Shown: positions 1 to 10,437, counted from the stretch's first letter. The stretch: DNA of 64,000 nt from Hemerocallis citrina (GCA_017893485.1 CM030360.1:151534647-151598646); one strand, 5' to 3'. Program-made: numbers and translations. Notes: generated by a model not told the origin, from the letters alone.

Positions 1-927
1 GACATTATCAAACAAACTAAGAGCATGCTTAGTAGCAAGTTTGATATGAAAAATTTGAGAGTTGCAGATGTCATACTAGGAATCAAAGTTTTCAGAACGT
101 CTGAGGGAATTACTTTGTCTCAAACTCATTATGCTGAGAAAGTACTTGAAAAGTTCAAGAATTATTCGAATGGGACTGCCAAAAGTCCTGTGGATCCCAG
201 TCTTCACTTGTTCAAAAACATGGGTGATAGCATATCACAACTGGAATATGCACGTGTAATCGGTAGTCTGATGTACTTAACAAATTGTACAAGACCGGAC
301 CTAGCACATTCAGTAAATGTACTGAGCCGCTACACAAGTAATCCAGAACGACGTCACTAGAAAGGAATAACTAGAGTATTGAACTACCTGCGACATACTT
401 AGAGTTATACGTTGCATTACACCAGATATCCAGCAGTACTAGAAGGCTACAGTGATGCCAACTGGATACCGGACTCCAAGAACTCAAAATCCACAAGTGG
501 GTATGTCTTTACACTTGGTGGCGCAGCTGTGTCATGGAAATCCTCTAAACAAACACTATTGGCCATATCCACCATAGAATCTGAGTTTATTGCTTTAGAT
601 AAAGCAGCTGAGGAAGCAGAATGACTTCCAAACTTTTTAGAGGATATCCCTATGTAGAAAAAATCAGTGCCTGCATTATGTGTATACTATGACAGCCAAT
701 CGGCTATAGCACATACACTGAGTTGTATGTATAATGGTAAGTCTCATCATATCAGAAGGCGACACAAAACCATTAGACAACTGCTCTCAAATAGAGTAAT
801 CTCTATAGAGTATATAAAATTGGCCGACAACCTAGCAGATCCATTTACTAAAGGTTTGTCGCGAGAGCAAGTTGTGAGATCATCAAGAGGAATGGGTTTA
901 AAGCCTATGACGAAAAAGGATACTTGA
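1..927 (+). pseudogene. copia pol fragment: RT C-terminus and RNase H
   Basis: One reading frame carries the end of a copia reverse transcriptase and the RNase H domain. RT signatures are LRVADVILGIK near 50-85 and a YARVIGSLMYLTNCTRPD stretch near 247-300. RNase H signatures are DANW near 457, [11 protein letters not shown] near 490-525, TIESEF near 574-590, YDSQSAI near 688-708 and NLADPFTKG near 829-855. The frame is interrupted by four in-frame stops (TAG 358, TAG 400, TGA 622, TAG 655) with no frameshift. At three of them (358, 622, 655) the family normally has Trp, which fits TGG changed by single transitions. The natural stop is TGA at 925-927. It cannot encode active enzyme. Confidence 0.9.
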
Positions 928-1525
928 TGGAAACCCTACCTAGGAATTTGAGATCCCAAGATCTAGGTTTAAGGGGGCAACCAAATCTTTTTGAATCGAC
1001 AGTGAGCATTGAGAGATTAAAATCTCATACCCACTCTTAGGATGATAAAACAGTGCTGCCTGCAAAGAGTTAGGATAGGCTTGGCTTTTAATGATTCCCA
1101 TAGCTTTGAAAAAAAAGTGGGGTATGGCAGGATACTCTTTATGGGCAATCACCTTATGAGTGTGAAATGTGGTCGTTTCTAAGAGAATGGAGAGAGGCTA
1201 CATTCTCTAAGTTCACTCACGATTAACCAGGGTTGTTCAAGGCCAAAACGAACACAACAATAGAACTTTATTCTGTGAGGAGATGAAACTGTGTGATAGT
1301 TATTGTCTAGGTTCACATCAAATCCCGGGTAGTTCAAGACATCATGTTCACTACCTGGTCAAGTGAATCCGATAGCTACTCACTAAGGGTGGTTCAAAGT
1401 TGAAAAATTACTACCATTCCTGATGCAGTGATTTTCCAATTGCATTCTCAGAGTCTTTTTCTGTCATGCGTCTTTCTGTCGTGTCTGGATTACATGGTCT
1501 GGTCATTTCTATTCATGTGGGGGAT
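928..1525 (+). other. copia 3' untranslated region and polypurine tract
   Basis: This stretch without coding potential lies between the RNase H stop and the 3' LTR. It ends in a purine tract (GTGGGGGATT) directly before TGTTGG, the expected primer site for plus-strand DNA synthesis. I see no other feature in it. Confidence 0.7.
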
Positions 1526-1879
1526 TGTTGGAAAATATTTTTGCAGATCTTCCGGGCTGGATTCTGGTGGGCTCCGGCCACCGACGGCGCCGAAAATTGA
1601 CTGGATCATGTTCCTCTCGTCGAGTATTATTCCGTGATGTACCCATGTGTCAAAAACGAATTCCGTATGAATGAGAAATGTTGGTTCAAAGTTGAGTACT
1701 CGCTATGTACTAATTTGGATACTTGGAGAAAATGGATAGTCCCATATCGGAAATGGGTAAAATTTTTTCTAGTATATATACTAAAAATTTGAACTAAAGG
1801 GCGTGGCCCAGGGGTTACCACTAACATGTAGTGGAGAGAGGACTTAGCCAAAATAATAAACACGCGCTTGCGCTCGACC

Positions 1880-1984
1880 CGGCCCCGGCTCCGGCTCCGG
1901 CCTCGGCTTCGGCTTCAGCTTCGGTTTCGGCTTGGTCTGGCCTGGCCTGGCCTGGCATGGCATGGCTTGGCCTGGCCTGGCCTT
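1880..1984 (+). repeat. GGCTCC/GGCTTC and GGCCT minisatellite in the copia LTR
   Basis: The first half is hexamers of the type GGCTCC/GGCTTC/GGTTTC and the second half is pentamers of the type GGCCT with variants. Its GC content is far above the flanking AT-rich LTR. It lies just upstream of the likely TATA box at 2010. It also creates an Ala/Ser-rich open frame that I do not regard as a gene. Confidence 0.85.
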
Positions 1985-2009
1985 TAAGACCAGGAAATTC
2001 TGTCTGCCA

Positions 2010-2017
2010 GTATATAC
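2010..2017 (+). promoter_or_regulatory. TATA-like element of the copia LTR
   Basis: GTATATAC is followed about 20-30 bp downstream by a pyrimidine-rich stretch (TTCCTCTTCTTCTTTCTC), typical of the R/leader start in plant copia LTRs. The assignment is by position and composition only. Confidence 0.4.
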
Positions 2018-2330
2018 AGTTCTGAAAAAACTAGTCTCAATTCCTCTTCTTCTTTCTCTCTAAGTCAATACTGCGAATACAACACAGCTCAAGTTCGATC
2101 AGATCTCTGAAGTTAGGGTGCTGCTCTTCTGAAAAAATGTAATACAATTGTATCCTGAGAGGCATTTCGTCAACCACAGTCACACTACGGAGCAAAAATT
2201 GTTTTAGGGATAGAGATATTCAAATCCTGACTCTGTATTGTATGCTTTGTTTTGTTATTTTAATTCCTGTAATTGTAACTCTTCACAATTATCGTTAGCA
2301 TCTCTATTTTATGAAATTCTTGTTCTAACA

Positions 2331-2543
2331 ATTGCAACCTCCAAGTGGCGCGGCCATTGGTAGGATTAAGGTCGGAGTTGGATCGATCTTCTCTAGCATT
2401 AACTGGTGAGACAAATACTTAATAAATCATCAAAGTAATGATAAAAAGGGACTTGAATCTCAATACAGCGATGAATAATTGGATCATTATGGGAACATGA
2501 AAATAGTACTATACAGGTCAAAGAACTTAAATATATATCTTTA
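2331..2543. other. unassigned sequence flanking the copia LTR
   Basis: AT-rich apart from about 60 moderately GC-rich bases at 2340-2400. There is no ORF of note and no repeat that I recognise. Confidence 0.3.
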
Positions 2544-3083
2544 TCTCTAATATCTAATATTATCTCTAATCTCTAATACAATCTAAGACCTCGTTTATAT
2601 TAGTTATGCATGTATATTGCACGTATTTATTGGGTTACAATACACGTATTTATTTTGTTACAAATAGAGTTTGTTTGGTGACAAACTCTTCCATTAAAAT
2701 AGTAGAGATTATAATGGGAGAGTTGGAGTTGTAATGTTGTCAATATACAAACCCGTGTGTTGCATGTGCAACTCCAACTCTCCCATTAATTACAACAAAA
2801 ATAAAAAAAATAAAATTTCCACCTATTTAAAGCATGCAACGCACGTGCAAAACAATTTTGCAATATTTTTTTAACACTAAACATACATATATGTTGCACA
2901 TATAATTCAAATTCTACTTATAAACACGTGCATTGCACATACAAATTGTAGCTTTTCCTTCAAATATTTTTACCAATTACGTGCAACGCATGTCCAACTC
3001 CAAAACTATTTCTTGACACGTAAATCGTACGTGACAATCCTCCAACTCTTATCAAAACGTGCATCGTACTTGAAAAATACTAG
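2544..3083 (+). mobile_element. non-autonomous Helitron-like element, upstream unit
   Basis: It starts TCTCTAATAT, a typical plant Helitron 5' end, with an A immediately before. It ends ATACTAG with a T immediately after, matching A^T target-site insertion without TSD. A degenerate GTGCATCGTAC hairpin lies just before the CTAG. At least seven further hairpin-like motifs of the pattern ACGTGCAnnGCACGT (about 2607, 2755, 2833, 2924, 2979, 3016, 3056) recur through the element. It has no coding capacity, so any mobility would need a Rep/helicase from elsewhere. Confidence 0.55.
2712..2788. repeat. 20-bp perfect inverted repeat (stem-loop)
   Basis: The arm at 2712-2731 (TAATGGGAGAGTTGGAGTTG) is the exact reverse complement of 2769-2788, with a 37-bp spacer. 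It lies inside the Helitron-like unit and could fold as a hairpin. Its function is unknown. Confidence 0.85.
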
Positions 3084-3348
3084 TAATATTATAATGAGAG
3101 AATGCCTTAGTATCATTTGTAAATCTATCAACGCGTGTGATGCACATACAAAACTAATATGAGGCAGGTTTCAGGTTCGAGTCCTCACTTCGTCAGAGTT
3201 TTTATTTTTAAAAAAAGTTTATTAAGACGTGCATTGTCCATGCATTAATATAAAAGAGGTCTAAGGTTTGAGGCCAGACTACATCGAAATTTTTACTTTA
3301 AAAAATTATATATTTATTAAGACGTACATCACACGTGTAAATTACTAG
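3084..3348 (+). mobile_element. non-autonomous Helitron, copy 1 of a small family
   Basis: This is the same sequence family as 52346-52620. Both share AATATTATAATGAGAGAA at the start, a GGTTTCAGGTTCGAGTC block, a TATAAAAGAGGTCT block, and the 3' end GTAAATTACTAG preceded by a hairpin ACGTxCATCxCACGT. It ends CTAG followed by T. Its first five bases (TCTCT in the other copy) are replaced by the CTAGT end of the preceding Helitron, so the two units are joined head to tail. Confidence 0.65.
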
Positions 3349-3360
3349 TACTTGCTAATG

Positions 3361-3408
3361 AAAGAAGAAGTATATATATTCATTAATAGGTTTATATACT
3401 TCTTCTTT
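3361..3408. repeat. 16-bp perfect hairpin
   Basis: AAAGAAGAAGTATATA (3361-3376) and its exact reverse complement (3393-3408) are separated by 16 bases. It lies between the Helitron and the hAT element. No terminal TSD is evident, so I do not call it a MITE. Confidence 0.8.
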
Positions 3409-3676
3409 ACTGTTGTCTTTCATTAATAAGCTTCATAACGAACTAATATGTTCAATAAAAAGTTATGGTCGATCTAATTATTGATTATTGGTAAAAACAG
3501 TCACCTCTCGTAGGAGTATCTGTAATCATTGAGACTCAAAATTTCTATATTTAGAAATTAGAAATAGAAATTTTGACTTTGTATTGTAGTCGTTTGGACT
3601 CAAAATATGAGAATTTTTTTTAATGATAGACGATAGATGATGTAGTGTCCCATTTAAAATTTATGGTTTTTTTAAT
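3409..3676. other. unassigned AT-rich spacer
   Basis: AT-rich sequence before the hAT element with short A/T tracts and a small imperfect hairpin near 3540-3580. I see no gene or recognisable element. Confidence 0.3.
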
Positions 3677-3699
3677 GTACAAATTAGGGATGGCAAGTG

Positions 3700-3925
3700 G
3701 GCCGGGTCAACCGCCGACTAACCCGGCCCGCGAAATGACGGTTCGGGTTCGGTTCGAACACGTGAACAGTAACGGGTCGAATCAGGTCGCCGAAATATCG
3801 GATCCAACCCGCTCAACCCGGCCCGCGAACCCGGTTAAAATTCCCAACCCGCCCGCCAACCCGCGGGTTGCGAACCGTTTCGACCCGCCCCGGGTCGACC
3901 GTTGACCCGAACGGGTCCAACAGGT
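3700..3925. repeat. hAT left subterminal CGGGT/ACCCG repeats
   Basis: Many ACCCG and CGGGT pentamers occur in both orientations, with a matching block at 7040-7235 on the right end. hAT transposases bind short motifs clustered in this way. The block forms strong local secondary structure and accounts for open frames seen there on both strands. Confidence 0.7.
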
Positions 3926-4028
3926 CGCAAAAGTTGGCCGTTGGGTACTGTACAACAGAGAGCCAAAACGGCTCTTATAGCCGTTTTGTTGGTTTTTTGG
4001 GTTTTTTTTGTTCTTTTTAATTTTTACC

Positions 4029-4036
4029 CTATAAAT
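4029..4036 (+). promoter_or_regulatory. TATA box of the hAT transposase
   Basis: CTATAAAT lies about 490 bp upstream of the presumed transposase start at 4526 and is followed by a CT/A-rich leader. The long leader may contain an intron, but I could not fix its borders. Confidence 0.45.
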
Positions 4037-4525
4037 ACCCCCCCAAAACCCCATCAAAAAATTCACAAAAAACTCTCTTACTCTTTCTACTATTATAATT
4101 CATTTCTAAGCAATTTGTGAACAATTGAAGTATTCAACAAGCAAGTCTTCAAGGCATATACACGATCAAATTCCGATCGTATCGAAATCAAAATTCAACA
4201 ATGTCTTCAACTCTTCAACCCTCGTCCAACTCCAAGTGATCAAGTCTTCAACTCTCCTTCAAGCTCTCCTCAACTCTTCAATTCCGAAATCGCTTATTTC
4301 AACTTCTACTTCTATTCTTATTTTCACGGATTTTTTTATATACGCGTATCTACGGTGAACGGTATCAAAATTTCATACATCTCTTCTTATTTAATTTTTG
4401 TTGTAGTTATAATTTTTGTTGGTTTTTTGATCTTCTCTATCTCAACCCTCTTGTTTTCTAGATTTTTTTTATAACTCATCGCTCCTACATTGTGTAGTTT
4501 TTTTTTTTACATACATTACTACATT

Positions 4526-6607
4526 ATGTCTAGATCACGCGGTAGCGGCCGTAGCCAAAGTGGGCAAGATTTCACCAACACTTTCCGTAGGCCACCAATT
4601 GTCCCAATTAGTGAGCCCACCGAAGAGTACCATGATCCTCCTACCCAACAATGGGGTACACACGATGAGGTTGTAGAAGACATACAATTAGAAGAAGAAG
4701 AACAACAACAATAACCAACCGAAACCACACAACCCCGTAGTGGTAGGAAAAAGTAGAGGAGAAAGTAGTGATTGGCATAAATTTTACGATTTTATCCAGG
4801 ACGAAGAAAATCCGGGTATAGGGTTGAAAGTTTATAAAACATGTTCTAAGGCATACAAATTCAAGAGGGGTGATGGCACCGGTACAATTAGTAAACACAT
4901 CCAACATAACCATAAAGACCTTCTTGTTGACCTACCCGGCCAACAAAAAATCAACCCTAGGACCGGTTTAGTTGATAGCCACCCTTATGATCCGATCTTG
5001 TTCGTCGGGAAATGACCCAATTAGTAATAAAGGAAGAGTTACCATTTTTCTATTCCGAGAGTAGGGATTTGGAAAATTTAAATCAAACGGCCTTAAACCG
5101 TCATTTTGGAAGAATCCCGAGAAATACAAGCAAAATCGGAATGTTTTAAAGTGTACAATGAAATGAAGGACGCTTTGATTGCAATTTTATGGAGTTTAAC
5201 TTGTAGAGTTAGTTTAACTTCGGATTATTGGATGAGTGTCAACAATATTCCAACGATGGGAATAACCTGTCATTGGATCGACAATGATTGGATTTTTCAA
5301 AAAAGAATCATATCACTTGTCGCGTTGCCGTATCCCCATAGTGGCGCTGAAATAGAAAACCGTACTTTAGAAATTTGTGATGTTTTTCATATTCGCGATA
5401 AAATTATGTGTATTAGTTTTGATAATGCATCTAATAATAATGCAGCAATTACTACTTTAAAATCCGCATTAAACCCTCCATCTGACAATATTTTTCATAT
5501 TAGATGTGCATGTCATATTTTAAATTTATGTGTTCAAGATGCATTAAAAATAGCCGATCCATATATACTTAAAATTAGAAATTGTGTACATTTCATTGCA
5601 TTAAGTCCCAACGTATTTCAAGAATGAAAAAATTGGTGTAGGATTTCAAATGTACCTTTTAGAAGATTTCCAAAGGATGTTGAACACCGATGGAACTCTA
5701 CTTTTGATTTACTACATGTTATTACTGACTATAATGCAGTTGTAAATGATTTTTGTATCGCAAAAAATATGCCAAATTTTGAAATGACTCCCACCGATTG
5801 GTTTTATGCCGAATCTTTGTTGAAATATTTAGAACCTTTTAAAGCCGCAACTTTAAAATTTTCAAAATCATATGAATCTACTTTTAGTAGCATTTTTATT
5901 TCAATAGTTAGTATGATGCAAACATTTAACAAAATGTTAAATGATACTTTTGTTGGTGATATTGTAAAAGCTGCATACAAAAAATTTTTGAAGTATTTTT
6001 ATCCTCCTCCTATGTTGATTTGTGTTGCTACCGTTATAATTCCTTGTATCAAATTAGAAGATACGAAGAGTTTGATTGAAATATTTTTTACATTACTTGG
6101 GAAAAATGAAGAAATAGAAATCGAAATTGATTGCGCTTCTTTTTTAGTTAAATTTGAATCTACATTAAATAACTTGTATGATTATTACGATCGATCTTTT
6201 GCTTCTAGTAGTACAACTTCTGTAGTTAGTTCTTTTTCTGGTAGTTCCAAAGGTAAGAGTAAGAGTAAATTTGATGATAGAATATTTAATTTACTTGCAC
6301 AAATTCAATCCAAAAAATCTAGGACTAATCAACCAAATAAATTAAATTGGTATAACCAATAAGATTCTGAGTCTTCTTCTTCTCCACTAGATATTTTACA
6401 ATGGTGGAAAGACCATAAACACACTTATAGTATTCTGTCATATATGGCTAAACATTTACTAACTCCTCCTGTCTCTACAGTTGCTTCTGAAAGTACATTT
6501 TCTTCAAGTGGCAGGGTTCTAACTGATTACAGAATCTCTTGAAGCCCGACACGTTAGAGATGCTCGTTTGCACAGAAAACTGGCTGAAGGCTGAAGATTG
6601 GACATAA
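4526..6607 (+). pseudogene. hAT-Ac transposase, decayed
   Basis: It begins ATG at 4526 (MSRSRGSGRSQ) with an acidic Gln/Glu-rich N-terminus. A BED-type zinc finger follows at about 4775-4915, with TCSKAYK and HIQHNH, but its first Cys appears replaced by Tyr (KVYKTC). The RNase-H-like core carries LTSDYW (first acidic residue, about 5215-5232), FDNASNN (second, about 5419-5440) and HRWNSTFDLL (about 5680-5710). The C-terminal dimerisation region has VSTVASEST and FSSSGRVLTDYR (about 6470-6535). Damage: frameshifts near 4714-4740, 5012 and 5106, a TGA at 5625, a TAA at 6361, and a frameshift near 6538 after which the usual C-terminal block runs to TAA at 6605-6607. Confidence 0.9.
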
Positions 6608-6965
6608 GGGAAAGCATTATCTACGTCCACAAGTGGGAGTAACTCGCCGGAAGAACAACAACAACAACAACAATAGTAACTAAAATGAAGAATTCAAGAC
6701 CAACAACAACAAGTCAATAACAACAAATTGAAGGCCATCAACTTGAAGACAATTGTAAATAGATAAAAAAAATTGTATTATATTTGTGCTTGTTATATCA
6801 AATTAGAAAAATCAAAGTAAATTGAAATTATATATAAGAAATATGTTAGTGTATAAAACGAATTTGTGAATTGAATTCTTTATTTCATTAGAAATTGTGA
6901 AACTTGTATAACTTAAAATCATATGAATAATATTTCAATAATTTTTGGCAATTTCACTCTTTCAA

Positions 6966-6966
<1 letters not shown>

Positions 6967-7026
<60 letters not shown>
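6967..7026. repeat. (ATT)20 microsatellite
   Basis: An uninterrupted run of about twenty ATT units lies in the 3' flank of the hAT transposase gene, inside the element. Confidence 0.95.
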
Positions 7027-7039
7027 TTAAGTTTTAAAA

Positions 7040-7235
7040 AAAACCTATCTAAACGGGCCAACCCGCGACCCGACCCAACCCGACCCGGGTTGGACCCGAA
7101 AGGGTTCACGGGTTGGACGGGTCGCCATTTCCACTTTTCGACCCAGCCCAGTTAAGCCACCAACCCGGCCCGAACCTGCCCAAGTCAACATCCAACCCGG
7201 GCGGGTCCGGTTCGGCCCGGACCGTTCGACCCGAA
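7040..7235. repeat. hAT right subterminal ACCCG repeats
   Basis: Dense ACCCG/CGGGT pentamers mirror those at 3700-3925 and lie just inside the right terminal inverted repeat. Confidence 0.7.
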
Positions 7236-7261
7236 TGCCATCCCTAGTACAAATATACGGG

Positions 7262-7492
7262 ATGAGGGATCATCTTGCGTCCCTAGTAATTATTTTACAA
7301 AAAAATGATCGGGCACAAGATTATCTTGGGTCTGACAATTTTTTAAAAAAATTTTAGGATCAAACGCAAGATCATCTTGCATCCGACAATTTTTTATATA
7401 AAAAAAATTATAATTGATCGGACACAAGATCATCTTGCGTCCAAGAAAAAAAAGATTAAATTTTTAGACGGACGCAAAATCATCTTTCGATT
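7262..7492. repeat. dispersed repeat of a near-palindromic CAAGATCATCTTG motif
   Basis: Five copies of a motif around ACAAGATCATCTTGCGTCC occur near 7267, 7315, 7365, 7424 and 7474. They are spaced about 50-60 bp and separated by A/T runs. The core GCAAGATCATCTTGC is almost self-complementary. It begins right after the hAT TSD. Confidence 0.7.
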
Positions 7493-8358
7493 GCTATAAT
7501 TTAGGAATTCATATATCTGAGTGTGATGGGTTTGGGATCAGATGTGATTCTATTTTCTTATTGGATGGGTTTTGGTGTTCTGTGTTCGGGCACAGGAGGA
7601 GATCATAGTTGCTACTTTTTTGACTCAGACCCAACCAAGATAGGGTGATCTCTTGCTGTTGTGTGTTGGTGCTTGAGGATTGGATCTTCGCTGTGGTGTT
7701 TTGGGTGCAATATGAGATAGATCGGATCTGTGTTTGATTGGATCTCATTATGGTATTTTGTGTTTGGGGCCTAGTACTGGATCTGCTATTATATACCTCT
7801 GAATCAGATCTAACCCTCCACTACGCCTTGATTTAAAACGAAATATGGTCCACTCTAAACTTTAAGATTTGTGCTTATTCTTTAATGTTATTGTCTGTGT
7901 TTATTGTTTATTACACAGTTTTACAGAAAAACCCATCTTTTTACTGAAATTATGCTAATAGTAATTATTTAGAATAAACCCTATAGATTTTGGAAATTGC
8001 TGTTTATTCCTTTAAGGTGGAAAAACATAATCTTCCGTACGAGATTCTAAAACTAGAGACGTTCGATATTTGTGAATTTAACAATTTGAAGAAGAAAGCA
8101 CAATACGAGATGTGGATAATTTTTTTGGAGGATTTTGTTTTGACTAGATCCAACAATGATTGGACCTAGTTAGATCTAATTAAAGATAGGTCCTCTACCT
8201 GCATATGTAGTTTAATTATTTGTTGTTGCTAAGTGCTAAAGTTTCAAACCGTATTAACTGTATTAACCATTGTTTAATTAAATGTAAGTTTGAATAAGTG
8301 TTTTGGGTATGTGCTAAGGATAAAATATTTATTTTGATAAGTTAAATATTTATTTCAG
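7493..8358. other. unassigned sequence before the Tat element
   Basis: The first 300 bp are moderately GC (TTGGATCTG-like repeats) and the rest is AT-rich. There is no convincing ORF, splice pattern or element terminus. The change to GC-rich gag sequence near 8359 marks the truncated 5' end of the Tat element, so this stretch is its flank. Confidence 0.3.
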
Positions 8359-8390
8359 GCTCGGATCTCACCCACGAGTCGTCTTCCTTC

Positions 8391-9881
8391 ATGGCACCCA
8401 AAGCTAAGAGAGCACCCATGGCGGGATGTTAGACCGACCCTCATCCTTCTCACAGTCACGTGAACACGCAGGGGTCCCGAAGACAGCAAGTCGAGGGTCC
8501 GTCTGAACTTGGTCCGAGCTCTTCACGCTCGATCGCCGCTGACCTTCGGTACATCATCAACAATCGGCCGCCGGTGGAGGACCTCTGGCACAGCTCAGCT
8601 GATCAAGGGGCGGGGCCGCCCGCTCTAACTAGGCTCCGACCTACAACATTCACCCATTCCAGGGTCGGGAGAGGCACAACCACTCCCCGAGAGCCCGAGA
8701 GATAGGACACCCCCGAACAGTCAAGGCGAACAGGTCCCGGTCACGAGGGGCAAATTCTGGGATTTCGGGAACGAGGTCCTACGAGCCCTCCAGGGTGGCC
8801 CCAGAATCGAGCATCAACACAGCCACCCCTGCTGGGAAGAAGCCCAGGGCAGTGAGTCTCACAACTCGACTCGGTCGGCGAGACGGGATGAGGATTTCTT
8901 TCAGTGCCTACAAGAAATGGAGAATCGCCTCGCCTGGATCATTGAGAGTGGGTCACAACCCAACCGGGTGTATCAGCCGAGCCGACCCCCGTTCTCTTCT
9001 AAAATCCTTGATGCAGAGATTTCGAGGAATTTCAGGCCGCCTCAGTTCGAGACGTATACTGGAGAGAGTGATCATGCTGATCACATGGAAAGGTTGAAAA
9101 CTCTCATAATGATTCACAATGCCTTGGATCCTCTCCTCTGTTGCGCGTTCACACCCACGATGCGTGGCCCGGCACGGGAGTGGTTCTCCAAGCTCACCCC
9201 AACTCGATTTTCTTATTTGACCAGTTCGAGGTGTGCTTCCTTGCTAGCTTCGTAACTAGTCGCAAGGTCGAGAAGACGAGCACGTCTCTCCTAGACCTCA
9301 AGCAGAAGGAACGATAGTCCCTTCGGGACTTCGTGCGAAATTTCACGGCCGAGGCTAGGTCGGTCTCTTCTCTCGACGTTGGTGTCGCGTCCACAGTCTT
9401 CCGGCACAATGTTTGCCACGGTCAGCTGAAGGCCTCCTTGCCGAAGAAGCTGTCCATCGATTTCTCTGACCTCTTCAATAGGGTCAAAAAAATTCATCTG
9501 AGCTGAGGAGGCTCGGCACCCTGAAAGCTCGAAAAAAACCACAGCCAGGGGAAGAGAAGAGTCTATGACTCTGGGCCTCCGAAGAAGACTCAGAAAGATG
9601 CATTCGGTAAAAAATGACCGCCTCCTGTCCCCCGCTTTGAGAGTTTCACACCACTTACTCCGAGTATGTCAGCCATCCTCATAGAGATTGAGGACAAGAG
9701 GATGGTCTTCCATCCTCCCCGAGCGAACAACAATAAGAAGAGGGATAAGAGATTCTTCTGTCGGTTCCATCGGGACCCCGAGCATGAAACAGATAATTGT
9801 CGTACCCTCAAAGAAGAGATTGAGGCCCTCATCCAGAGGGGATACCTAAGGGATTTCACTCAAAATAACTTGAGGGACTAG
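8391..9881 (+). pseudogene. Tat-type gag polyprotein, decayed
   Basis: Gag begins ATGGCACCCAAAGC at 8391 (MAPKAKRAP) and stops early. The retrotransposon capsid domain is recognisable from about 8980 to 9520 across frameshifts: RNFRPPQFETYTGESDHADH, AFTPTMRGPAREWF, and later LRDFVRNFTAEAR and LKASLPKK. A CCHC-related knuckle CRFHRDPEHETDNC with LKEEIEALIQRGYL follows at about 9760-9850. At least three frames are needed, so no capsid can be made. A related but separate gag is at 59850-61720. Confidence 0.85.
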
Positions 9882-9949
9882 AGGGCTTCACCCCCTACTT
9901 GAACGGCCGACAGGCGTCCACAGGCAGAACCCGAGCCCAAAGAAGCTAG

Positions 9950-10290
9950 GAGGTCAGCCATTCTTCACTATGTCCATGGCGGACCCATGGGGGGAGAGTT
10001 GAGCACCTCCCATAAGGCCTTCGTACGGGAGGTTAACACAATTTACAACTGTCTGCCCCCAGGGATCAAGGAGTGGCAGTTTCATTCTCTAGCGAAGATT
10101 TGGATGGCATCCGATTCCTTCACTACGATGCCCTAGTAGTCAACCTTGGCATGGTTAATCACGAGCATCCTGGTTGACAACGGAAGCTCCGTAAATATCC
10201 TGTTCCTAGATGCCTTCGAAAAGTTCAAGGTCTCTTGTGAGAGACTGAAACCGGCCGAATATACACTCCACGGGTTCTCGGGCGTCCTTG
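9950..10290 (+). pseudogene. Tat-type gag-pol linker and aspartic protease remnant
   Basis: An ILHYVHGGPMGGE stretch (about 9960-9998), which precedes the protease in this lineage, is followed by ILVDNGSSVNILF (about 10165-10203). That carries the D-N-G-S version of the D-S/T-G catalytic triad used by many Tat elements. The sequence continues only as far as a HGFSGV-like flap region before the polyprotein breaks off. Stops and frameshifts are present. Confidence 0.75.
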
Positions 10291-10437
10291 TCTAAATTGA
10301 GGTCATCGTCACTCTCGATGTTACAGCCGAAACGACCTCGACCATCCAAATTGAGGGAATCATCACTCTTGACTCCCTTTTCAATCAGACACTTGCCCCA
10401 AGCTGAACTCAACTCACTTACTAGTTCGACCCTTTTT

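Larger units (their letters stand above)
1..2330 (+). mobile_element. Ty1/copia retrotransposon, 3' part (5' end outside window)
   Basis: The order is copia-type: reverse transcriptase tail, RNase H, about 600 bp of 3' untranslated sequence, a polypurine tract (GTGGGGGA, 1517-1524) and a 3' LTR from 1526 to 2330. The element enters from the left edge, so its 5' LTR and TSD cannot be checked. Its pol resembles the second copia element on the minus strand at 54913-58133, so both probably belong to the same broad Tork-like lineage. That lineage name is inference from motif wording, not from an alignment. Confidence 0.9.
1526..2330 (+). repeat. copia 3' LTR (805 bp)
   Basis: The LTR starts TGTTGGAA and ends TTCTAACA, an imperfect terminal inverted repeat with TG...CA ends, directly after a polypurine tract. 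A TATA-like GTATATAC at 2010-2017 is followed by CT-rich leader sequence, a plausible promoter. A second TATA-like run is at 1773-1781. A GC-rich simple repeat sits between them. Confidence 0.85.
3685..7246 (+). mobile_element. complete hAT (Ac-like) DNA transposon with 8-bp TSD
   Basis: The terminal inverted repeats are TAGGGATGGCA at the left and TGCCATCCCTA at the right. They are flanked by a perfect 8-bp TSD, GTACAAAT, at 3677-3684 and 7247-7254. Both properties are diagnostic of the hAT superfamily. Inside each end lies about 200 bp rich in ACCCG/CGGGT motifs (about 3700-3925 and 7040-7235), the expected subterminal transposase-binding region. The single transposase gene is dead. The intact TSD shows it has not moved since insertion. 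Confidence 0.95.

Noticed and set aside
3685..7246. Two separate coding genes at 5106-5627 and 5769-6362
   Set aside because: Both are pieces of one hAT transposase split by an in-frame TGA at 5625, within an element with a TSD.
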